From the NCBI RefSeq assembly GCF_044142105.1, contig NZ_JBGTYM010000009.1, forward strand, positions 62,001 through 126,000: a stretch of DNA of 64,000 nucleotides, read 5' to 3'. This document shows, in pieces, positions 52,360 to 59,590 of this stretch; the first letter of the stretch is position 1, and each line of letters starts with the position of its first letter. The translations under genes and the position numbers were made by a program. Origin of the DNA: Pseudogemmobacter sp044142105 (GTDB taxonomy: Bacteria; Pseudomonadota; Alphaproteobacteria; Rhodobacterales; Rhodobacteraceae). Under the pieces are notes generated by a model. It saw only the letters and a list, made by a program, of their open reading frames with translations, was not told where the DNA came from and searched no databases.

Positions 52360-53046
52360 TTACGCAACCAGCCGGTATCCGCCGCTTTCGGTGACCAGAA
52401 GCCGCGCATTTCCGGGATCGGGTTCGATCTTTTGGCGCAAGCGGTAGATATGGGTTTCCAAGGTATGGGTGGTGACCCCCGCATTATAGCCCCAGACCTC
52501 GTGCAGCAGCACATCCCGCGCCACCACGCCGGTCTGGGCGCGATAAAGGAATTTCAGGATATTGGTCTCTTTTTCGGTCAGGCGGATCTTCTTTTCCTTC
52601 TCGTCCAGCAACAGCTTTTGTGCCGGGCGGAACGTGTAGGGGCCAAGCTGGAAGATCGCGTCTTCCGACTGTTCGTGGGTGCGAAGCTGGGCGCGGATGC
52701 GAGCCAAGAGGACCGGGAACTTGAACGGCTTGGTCACATAGTCGTTCGCACCCGAATCAAGGCCAAGAATTGTATCGGCATCGGTGTCATGGCCGGTCAG
52801 GATCATGATGGGGCATTTGACGCCCTGCTTGCGCATCCGGCGGCACAATTCGCGCCCGTCGGTATCGGGCAGGCCCACGTCCAGAATCACCAGATCGTAG
52901 ATCGCGGCCTTGGCCTTCTCCATGCCCTCGGCCCCGGTGCGGGCTTCGAAGACATCGAAATCCTCGGTCATCACCAGCTGTTCCGACAGCGCCTCGCGCA
53001 GGTCGTCATCGTCATCCACCAGCAGGATCTTGCGAAGTTGCGCCAT
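52360..53046 (-). CDS. cenR: OmpR-family response regulator, CenR-like
   Basis: 228 residues. Receiver domain: acidic pocket LLVDDDDDLREALSEQ, phosphorylated Asp in YDLVILDVGLPDTDG near 56, Thr/Lys of MILTGHD and DYVTKPFKFPV. C-terminal winged helix (TEKETNILKFLYRAQTG, HTLETHIYRLRQKIEPD). Resembles the essential alphaproteobacterial envelope regulator CenR; that name rests on overall sequence feel and on the sRNA unit in its 3' region. No histidine kinase gene is adjacent. Confidence 0.82.
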   Translation of the reverse strand: MAQLRKILLVDDDDDLREALSEQLVMTEDFDVFEARTGAEGMEKAKAAIYDLVILDVGLPDTDGRELCRRMRKQGVKCPIMILTGHDTDADTILGLDSGANDYVTKPFKFPVLLARIRAQLRTHEQSEDAIFQLGPYTFRPAQKLLLDEKEKKIRLTEKETNILKFLYRAQTGVVARDVLLHEVWGYNAGVTTHTLETHIYRLRQKIEPDPGNARLLVTESGGYRLVA

Positions 53047-53184
53047 GGTCAGGCCTCCTCGTTTCGCTCTTGCCCTCCGAGATGCGCCCCGATCACGAAG
53101 CCCGCAAGATTTGCGACAGGCTTTTCACAGGCTCGTGTCGCCGGGCGGGCATATGTTTCAGACCTGTCATCGGGAGAGCTGCGC

Positions 53185-54315
53185 ATGGCCGCTTCCGCCG
53201 CCACGAAATGCAGCCTAGATAGGGGCATGGCCCTGGGATTGAACATCGTCGAGCGATTGGCCCGGGCGCGGGGCGACCTGCGCATGGGCGTGCCCATCGT
53301 GCTGGCGGGCGAGGGGGGCGGGGCGTTGGCCGTAGCCGTCGAGGCGCTGGACCCCACGCGCCTGGCCGATCTGCGCGCTCTGGGGCCTGTCGAACTTGCC
53401 CTGACCGCGCGCCGGGCGGAGACGCTGAAGACCCCGCCCTATGACGGCGATGCGCTGCGCGTGTCAGTGCCGGTCGAGGCGGGCGTCGACTGGCTGACCG
53501 CTTTGGCCGATCCGGTCGATGATCTGCGCGTGCCGCTGAAGGGTCCCTTGCGCCCGATCCGCGGCGGCGGTGCAGGTCTGCACCGCGCCGCGCTGGCGCT
53601 GGCCAAATCGGCACGCCTTCTGCCCGCGGCCGTGCTGGTGCGGATCGACGTGCCGATGCTGGTGTCGGTCGAACACAGCCTGACTTTCCTGTCGCTGGAT
53701 GAGATCGCGCCGGAACTCGCCCGCCTGTCGCCGCTGGACGAGGTGGTCGCGGCGCGCCTGCCCATGGCGCTGGCCGGGGCGGGGCGGGTGCATATCTTCC
53801 GCCCCGAAGACGGCGGCGACGAGCATTACGCCATCGAGGTCGGCAATCCCGACCGGGCGCAACCCGTGCTGGCGCGGCTGCATTCCGCCTGCTTCACCGG
53901 AGACGTTCTGGGCAGCTTGAAATGCGATTGCGGCCCGCAGCTTCATGCCGCTCTGGCGCAAATGGGCGAGGAAGGGGGCGGCATCCTGCTCTATCTCAAC
54001 CAGGAAGGCCGCGGCATCGGCCTTGCCAACAAGATGCGGGCCTATTCCTTGCAGGATCAGGGCTTCGACACGGTCGAAGCCAACCATCGTCTCGGCTTCG
54101 AGGATGACGAGCGCGACTTCCGCATCGGCGCCGACCTCCTGCGCCGCCTGGGGTTTTCATCGGTCCGCCTGCTGACCAACAACCCGCGCAAGGTGGCGAT
54201 GCTGGAAAGCTGCGGGCTATCCGTGGTCGAGCGGGTGCCGCTCAGGGTGGGTCTGACGGCCGAGAATGCGAATTATCTGGCGGTCAAGGCCCGCAAGTCA
54301 GGCCATCTGCTTTAG
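53185..54315 (+). CDS. ribA: GTP cyclohydrolase II with RibB-like N-terminal region
   Basis: 376 residues from ATG 53185 (GGGAG upstream; ATG 53227 also possible). C-terminal GCH-II core: FTGDVLGSLKCDCGPQLHAA with the zinc Cys residues, then NQEGRGIGLANKMRAYSLQ and TNNPRKVAMLESCGL. Opens GTP to the first riboflavin intermediate. The N-terminal 170 residues look like a degraded RibB domain with no acidic catalytic motif, as is common in Rhodobacterales. The stop overlaps the convergent gene by 4 nt. Confidence 0.9.
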   Translation: MAASAATKCSLDRGMALGLNIVERLARARGDLRMGVPIVLAGEGGGALAVAVEALDPTRLADLRALGPVELALTARRAETLKTPPYDGDALRVSVPVEAGVDWLTALADPVDDLRVPLKGPLRPIRGGGAGLHRAALALAKSARLLPAAVLVRIDVPMLVSVEHSLTFLSLDEIAPELARLSPLDEVVAARLPMALAGAGRVHIFRPEDGGDEHYAIEVGNPDRAQPVLARLHSACFTGDVLGSLKCDCGPQLHAALAQMGEEGGGILLYLNQEGRGIGLANKMRAYSLQDQGFDTVEANHRLGFEDDERDFRIGADLLRRLGFSSVRLLTNNPRKVAMLESCGLSVVERVPLRVGLTAENANYLAVKARKSGHLL

Positions 54316-54707
54316 GTCTTTCCCAGCACCACTTCGCTATGGGCATGGCATTCCCAGCCTGCCGCACCCAGCACCCAGGTCGAGCAATCCGCCGCTTCGA
54401 AGCTGCGGGTCTTGCCGCCCATTGTCACCGTCTGCCGCGCCCTGTAGGCAATGATTGCCACATCCGGCGCGGGCAGCGCGATCTGAACATCGTCAAGGCT
54501 GTAATCCTCCAGCGTCCAGCTGCTATCCTCGGTCATCGCGCCCATCTTTTCCTTGGCGATGGCCGAGACACCGTGACTGTTGGTGACAAGGCTGGTCGCG
54601 CCCGACAATTCGGCCGAGCGTTTGCCGTCCTTGCGTTTCATCGCCTCCCAATAGTCCTTTTCAAGACCCAGGATGATTTCCTCGCGGGTGTTCCTCACGC
54701 GTGTCAT
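54312..54707 (-). CDS. NTF2/SnoaL-like protein (DUF4440-type)
   Basis: 131 residues. Helix-strand pattern of NTF2-like folds: EEIILGLEKDYWEAMKRKDG, SLTVTNSHGVSAI-like (SLVTNSHGVSAIAKEK), SWTLEDYSLDDVQIALP. Small ligand-binding or scaffold fold; function unknown. ATG 54707. Confidence 0.8.
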   Translation of the reverse strand: MTRVRNTREEIILGLEKDYWEAMKRKDGKRSAELSGATSLVTNSHGVSAIAKEKMGAMTEDSSWTLEDYSLDDVQIALPAPDVAIIAYRARQTVTMGGKTRSFEAADCSTWVLGAAGWECHAHSEVVLGKT

Positions 54708-54778
54708 GGCGGCCCTCCGGTCCGTGGCTGATCGACCGGGGAACGCGTGGCAGCGCGGCGGGGTTCCAGGCGAGTGCC

Positions 54779-55432
54779 TCAGGCGTAGCTGCGTGCGCCG
54801 AAAATCGCGCTGCCGACGCGGACATGGGTGGCGCCGGCTGCAACCGCTGCCTCGAAATCGGAACTCATGCCCATCGACAGGCCGCTCAGTCCGTTCCGCG
54901 CTGCCATGTCGCGCAGGGTGGCGAAATGGGGGGCGGGGTCTTCGGCTTCGGGCGGGATGCACATCAGGCCCTGCACCGGCAGCGACAGGCCGCGGCACTG
55001 GCCGACGAAGGCGTCAAGATCGGCAGGCAGGATTCCGGCCTTCTGCTCCTCTTCGCCGGTGTTCACCTGGATGAAAAGCTGCGGGCAGACCCCCTGCACC
55101 TCGGCGAGACGGGCGAGCTTTTCTGCCAGCGACAGCCGGTCGACAGTATGGATCGCATCGAACAGCTCGACTGCGAGTTTGGCCTTGTTGGTTTGCAAGG
55201 GGCCGATCATATGCAACTCCACCCCCGGAAAGGCAGCCTTCCATACGGGCCATTTTCCGGCAGCCTCCTGCACGTAATTCTCGCCAAAGACGCGATGGCC
55301 CTCGGCCAGAACTGCCTTGACCCGATCGACGGGCTGCACCTTGGAGACGGCGATCAGCGTGACCGCGCCTTCCGGCCTTCCGGCCGCCTTTTCCGCCTCG
55401 CGCAGCCGCGCGGTGATCTCTGCCAGTGCCAT
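54779..55432 (-). CDS. YggS-family PLP-binding protein
   Basis: 217 residues from ATG 55432. Single-domain alanine-racemase-like barrel; PLP Lys in TLIAVSKVQPVDRV near residue 33, GENYVQEAAGKW, HMIGPLQTNKAK, SMGMSSDFEAAVAAGATHVR and VGSAIFGAR. Keeps vitamin B6 and amino acid pools in balance. The upstream sulfotransferase gene ends two bases before its start. Confidence 0.93.
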   Translation of the reverse strand: MALAEITARLREAEKAAGRPEGAVTLIAVSKVQPVDRVKAVLAEGHRVFGENYVQEAAGKWPVWKAAFPGVELHMIGPLQTNKAKLAVELFDAIHTVDRLSLAEKLARLAEVQGVCPQLFIQVNTGEEEQKAGILPADLDAFVGQCRGLSLPVQGLMCIPPEAEDPAPHFATLRDMAARNGLSGLSMGMSSDFEAAVAAGATHVRVGSAIFGARSYA

Positions 55433-55434
55433 GG

Positions 55435-57609
55435 TCAATCCTTGATATGCCCGTCGCGGCGCAGCTGGTCGAGCATGGGTGCCAGCCTGTCGCCATAGCG
55501 TGCCCAGGCCTTGACCGAGCCTGTCGAGATCGGCTGGCGGACCTGAAAGACGCTCAGCGTCTCCACCTTGCGGGTGTTCTGGTGAAAGTTCAGACAGGCC
55601 TCTTCCCAGTCCAGCCCGCAGGCCGCGATCAGCGCCCGGCTTTGTGGTTCGGGATCGGAGACCAGCTCCTCATACTGGATTTCATGGAACCAGTCCGGCA
55701 CCAGGCTGCGCCAGAAGTCGATCATCCGCACGAAGGTGGTGTAGTGGCGGGCGAGGTCGACCTGGTCATAGGCATATAGATGCGTGCCGGTCGGGAAGAC
55801 GTTCTTGTAGATCGACAGCAGTGTGTCGCGGGGATCGCGGCGCACCACGATGAAGCGGGCATTTGGCATGGCCAGCTTGGCAAGACCCAGCGTCAGATAG
55901 GTCTGGATCGACTTGTCGGTGATCCGTTCTGCGCCCGGAAAGCGGCTGCGGATCATCGCGGCATAATCCTGCCCCAATGTCGCGAAATCGGTCGGGGGGA
56001 TCGAGCTGGCCTTGCGGAACCCCTTGGGCGCGATCAGCAGGCGCAGGGCCGAGACAGTGCCATCGGCCAGCTCTCCCGCGCCGGTCACCGTGGAATGGCT
56101 GGCGATGATCTGTTCGACCAGCGTCGTGCCCGAGCGCGGCATCCCCGTGACAAAGATCGGTGCGGCCTCGGTCGCATCGGGCACCTGGACCCCGCGCCAG
56201 TCCATGCCGGCCAGCGCCTCCATCAACCGCGCGACCTGATCCTCGCGTTCGGCGATGTCATAGGGGTTGGCTTTGCGCATCAGCACATTCGCCGGGTCGA
56301 GATAGTCGAAGACGTGGGCGTGATCCTTCACATCTTCCAGCGCCTTGGCCAGCGCGAAGCCGAAGGCCATCCGGTCGCGCTCTCCCGTGGCGGGGTCGGC
56401 GAAGCGCCGCTCCATCTCGGCGATCAATGGCTCGCCCGGCTTGGCCTTATGCGAGGCATAATAGAGTCTGTAATTCTCGCCCACTGCGGGGGCTGCCTTG
56501 ATGGCGGCAAGGAAGGCCGACTCGGCATCGGCAAAACGTCCGAGTCCTTGCAGGAAAACCCCTTTCGCGCCCAGGATTGCCGCATTCGCCGGCGCAAGTG
56601 TCAGCGCGGCATTGAAATGGGCCTCGGCCTTGTCATCCAGGCCGAGATGGGCCTCGGCCTGGGCCAGCATCATCAACGGCATGGGCGCGCGGCCGCCCGC
56701 CACCTTTACCGCGGTGTCGAAGGCCGCGCGCGCGCCTTCATAGTCGCGCAGGGCGGTCAGCGCATTGCCGCGCGCCTGGTGCAGCTCGGCCCTTTTCGGC
56801 GCCAGAGCGGCGGCACGGTCCAGCCAGTGCAGCGCCTGTTTCGGTTGGGATTCCGCCAGAAGCTGGGTGCCAAGCCCCGCCAGCGCCGGGATCAGGTCGG
56901 GGGCCAGCGCGATGGCGGCGCGCCAGGCGGTCTTTGCCTCATCGGTCCGGCCCAGCCGCAACAGCACCGGGGCCAGATTGGCCTGCGCTTCGGCATAGGC
57001 GGGATCGGTGGCTATGGCGCTGCGGAAGGCAGCGACTGCTTCCTCCATGCGGTCCTGGGCGGCGAGGGCCGAGCCAAGGACATTGGCGGCAAGCGCACAG
57101 CCGCGATGGCTGCTGAGGATACGTATTGCCGCGGCTTCGGCCTCGGCCTGCTTGCCCGCGGCAGCCAGCGCCAACAGGGATTTCAACGCAGCGGGCGCCG
57201 CGCCGCCCGTCGCTGGGCGGGTTTCGCCCGACCGGGCGCCGAAACGGTCGATCAGCGGTTGCTTCTGGCCGGGGGGCAGCGGGCTGGCGCGGAGTGCGGC
57301 AACAAAGGCGGCACGGACAGCGGGAGTGCCTTCAAGGGCGGTGGCGTCGGCATAGGTGGCCCAGACCGCGGCTTGCGCTGGGGCCAGCCGGGCAGCGGCG
57401 GCGGCATGGTGCAGCGCACGATCCAAGCGGTCGGTGCGGGCAAAGATGCGGGCGATCTGGTACTCGACTTCCGCGATGTTCGGGTTGGTCTCGTGAATGC
57501 CGCCGAAGATTTCCAGCGCGCGCGCGGTCTGGCCTGCATTCAGCGCGGCAAGACCCTTGGCATAGGCTTCTTTGACGCCAATGGGGCCGGGCGCGGTTTC
57601 GGTCGCCAT
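55435..57609 (-). CDS. TPR-repeat protein fused to a sulfotransferase domain
   Basis: 724 residues. Residues 10-420 are tetratricopeptide-like repeats (ALEIFGGIHETNPNIAEVEY; AVAAFRSAIATDPAYAEAQA; AEAHFNAALTLAPANAAIL). From about 490 a sulfotransferase domain: PAPS phosphosulfate loop IFVTGMPRSGTTLVEQIIAS and 3'-phosphate block FIVVRRDPRDTLLSIYKNV. No signal peptide. Possible acceptor: a cell-surface sugar or protein. The YggS gene follows. Confidence 0.88.
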   Translation of the reverse strand: MATETAPGPIGVKEAYAKGLAALNAGQTARALEIFGGIHETNPNIAEVEYQIARIFARTDRLDRALHHAAAAARLAPAQAAVWATYADATALEGTPAVRAAFVAALRASPLPPGQKQPLIDRFGARSGETRPATGGAAPAALKSLLALAAAGKQAEAEAAAIRILSSHRGCALAANVLGSALAAQDRMEEAVAAFRSAIATDPAYAEAQANLAPVLLRLGRTDEAKTAWRAAIALAPDLIPALAGLGTQLLAESQPKQALHWLDRAAALAPKRAELHQARGNALTALRDYEGARAAFDTAVKVAGGRAPMPLMMLAQAEAHLGLDDKAEAHFNAALTLAPANAAILGAKGVFLQGLGRFADAESAFLAAIKAAPAVGENYRLYYASHKAKPGEPLIAEMERRFADPATGERDRMAFGFALAKALEDVKDHAHVFDYLDPANVLMRKANPYDIAEREDQVARLMEALAGMDWRGVQVPDATEAAPIFVTGMPRSGTTLVEQIIASHSTVTGAGELADGTVSALRLLIAPKGFRKASSIPPTDFATLGQDYAAMIRSRFPGAERITDKSIQTYLTLGLAKLAMPNARFIVVRRDPRDTLLSIYKNVFPTGTHLYAYDQVDLARHYTTFVRMIDFWRSLVPDWFHEIQYEELVSDPEPQSRALIAACGLDWEEACLNFHQNTRKVETLSVFQVRQPISTGSVKAWARYGDRLAPMLDQLRRDGHIKD

Positions 57610-57684
57610 GCTGATCTGCCTTCTGCCGGTTGCGCGCCGACCCTAACCGGCGCGGCGGGGGAAGGAAAGAATCCGTGCGCACCA

Positions 57685-57716
57685 AAGGAAAAGGGCAGGC
57701 CACTGGCCCGCCCTTT
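57685..57716 (-). terminator. intrinsic terminator of the porin gene
   Basis: AAAGGGCAGGCC (57690-57701) with GGCCCGCCCTTT (57705-57716), 12 pairs including one G-U on the minus strand, loop of 3. A TTTTCCTTTGG tail follows. It begins 21 bases after the porin stop. Confidence 0.8.
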
Positions 57717-57737
57717 CCTGATCCGGGGATCGTTCGA

Positions 57738-58688
57738 TTAGAACGACATCCCGATACCCAGCGACCACTGGTCGTCGCCGAGGCCGTTCACGTCCGAGCC
57801 GTAGCCGAACTCAACCTTGGCGCCGCCGCCGAGGTCGTAGTTCGCAACAGCGCCCCACGAGTCGTAGGAGTCGCCAACGACTTGCTCGACCTTACCGTAG
57901 TTGACGCCAACACCGATCGGGCCCGACACGTAGGTCAGCTCAGCACCGATGTGGCTGTCGAGGTTGCGCGAGCTGTCGTCGAACGAGATGTAGCCGATCT
58001 TACCGGTGAAGGCGCCGCCGAAGGTCGCAGCAGCCGACACACCGATGGCCGAACCATCACGGTCGCCCGAGTCTTGGTAGCCGAGGCCCAGGTTGACGTC
58101 GGTGCCACCGAGGTTGGCGGTATACTTCACACCGATGCCGAAGGTGTCATCGACAAGGCCTTCGCCTTCATCGGCCTGCTCCAGCGACACCGCGAAGCCG
58201 AAGGCACCAAAGGTGTTTTCGTAGCGCAGGATCTGGCCATCAGCGCCAGCCTTGCCGTCCATGTCCGAACCGCCGAACCAAGCCACGTGGGTGGTGTGGT
58301 CATCGGTGATCGAGGTCAGGCCGTTGTCCATGTCGGCCAGAGCCCAATCCAGAGCGCCGTCAGTGTCGCCCAGGGTCAGCTTACCAAACGAGCCCGAGAT
58401 GTAGACCGAGGTCCCCGAGTCGTCATTGTACGCGCTCGGGTAATCTTGGCCCGAAGCGGCATCGACATTGGTCTCGTCCAGATCGATCACGGCGCCGAAT
58501 TCCAGGCCGCCATCGGTGGTGCCCGACATCGTGAATTTCACTTCGACGTCTTGCCAGAATTGCAGGTCGCCGTAAGCGTCGGACCAGATGCCCATTTCGG
58601 CCGAGCCGGAAAGCGCCACAGCACCTTCAGCGGCGGCGAAACCAGCGGTGCCAGCCAGCATGGTGGTGGCGAGAAGAATCTTTTTCAT
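57738..58688 (-). CDS. outer-membrane porin (Rhodobacter type)
   Basis: 316 residues from ATG 58688. Signal peptide MKKILLATTMLAGTAGFAAA, then alternating strands of a 16-stranded barrel: LQFWQDVEVKFTMSG, GTSVYISGSFGKLTLGDTDG, an acidic constriction-loop region, and the terminal Phe (SLGIGMSF) that targets the outer membrane. Acidic surface is typical. Trimeric general porin. Gene stands alone with its own terminator. Confidence 0.93.
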   Translation of the reverse strand: MKKILLATTMLAGTAGFAAAEGAVALSGSAEMGIWSDAYGDLQFWQDVEVKFTMSGTTDGGLEFGAVIDLDETNVDAASGQDYPSAYNDDSGTSVYISGSFGKLTLGDTDGALDWALADMDNGLTSITDDHTTHVAWFGGSDMDGKAGADGQILRYENTFGAFGFAVSLEQADEGEGLVDDTFGIGVKYTANLGGTDVNLGLGYQDSGDRDGSAIGVSAAATFGGAFTGKIGYISFDDSSRNLDSHIGAELTYVSGPIGVGVNYGKVEQVVGDSYDSWGAVANYDLGGGAKVEFGYGSDVNGLGDDQWSLGIGMSF

Positions 58689-58955
58689 CGTTTTCCCTCG
58701 TTGTCTCAAGGATGGCCCAACTCAGGGGAATCCGAATTGGGTATGAAGTGTATTTCGTCGGATGTGGCCGGGATTGCAACGCTTCCGGGCGGCAGGTAGG
58801 CAAAGCGCGGGGCAATGGTGCAGCGAAGACACAGTGCGGTTCGCCCCACCCATCTGGCCCCGCCCCTGCGCGGAAGCGGGCGCAGGCGCGGGGAAAAACC
58901 TTGTTCAGCCCAAGGCGCTCGGCTACAGAACCCCTATGAAAGACCGGAGAGCCTG

Positions 58956-59513
58956 ATGCCCCCGACCCTGACCGCGCGCCTTGTGCTTGCCGCGAGCCTT
59001 CCTTTCTTCCTCGCGGCCTGCGGTGGCCTTGCCTCGGGTGATTCCGGGCTGTTCAAGCGCGGCGGACGCGATGGCGTGGTCACAGCGGACGAATTCGAAA
59101 GCCGGCAAGCCGCGGATGAGAAGCGGGCCGCGCTGGACGCGCTGAACGATGACGGGCGGCGCAACCGGGGCACGATCTGGGATCTGTTCAGCAATTCCAA
59201 GGACCCGAACACCACGGTCGAGGTGAACAAATATCTCTGGCAGGCCAGCCTTGAAGTGCTGAATTTCCTGCCGATCGAATCGGTCGATCCCTTCACCGGC
59301 GTCATCGTGACCGGCTATGGCACGCCTCCCGGCGGCGGCCGCGCCTATCGCGCCACGATCTATGTGCAGGACCCGGCGCTGGATGCGCGCAGCCTCAAGG
59401 TCTCGTTGCAGACCAAGGGCGGCGGTGCGGTCTCGGCCGATACGCTGCGCGCGGTCGAGGATGCGATCTTGACCCGCGCCCGCCAATTGCGGATCCGCGA
59501 CAGCAAGCTCTGA
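58956..59513 (+). CDS. DUF3576 lipoprotein
   Basis: 185 residues from ATG 58956. Signal MPPTLTARLVLAASLPFFLA then lipobox AAC; DUF3576 block NRGTIWDLFSNSKDPNTTVE, KYLWQASLEVLNFLPIESVD and AYRATIYVQDPALDARSLKV. Alphaproteobacterial envelope protein without a known role. It is followed by leuS, lptE and holA in the same direction, the usual order in these genomes. Confidence 0.88.
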   Translation: MPPTLTARLVLAASLPFFLAACGGLASGDSGLFKRGGRDGVVTADEFESRQAADEKRAALDALNDDGRRNRGTIWDLFSNSKDPNTTVEVNKYLWQASLEVLNFLPIESVDPFTGVIVTGYGTPPGGGRAYRATIYVQDPALDARSLKVSLQTKGGGAVSADTLRAVEDAILTRARQLRIRDSKL

Positions 59514-59541
59514 TCCCTTCTTGCGCGAGGGGTGGACCTTT

Positions 59542-59574
59542 CCGTCCGCGCGGGTGTAATTCCGCGCGGAACGG
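59542..59574 (+). promoter_or_regulatory. hairpin just upstream of leuS
   Basis: CCGCGCGG (59546-59553) pairs with CCGCGCGG (59562-59569), loop GTGTAATT, and an outer CCGT/CGG stem with a bulged A extends it to about 12 bp. It ends 16 bases before the leuS start. No T run follows. Confidence 0.5.
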
Positions 59575-59590
59575 TGAATGAGGCCCCCTG

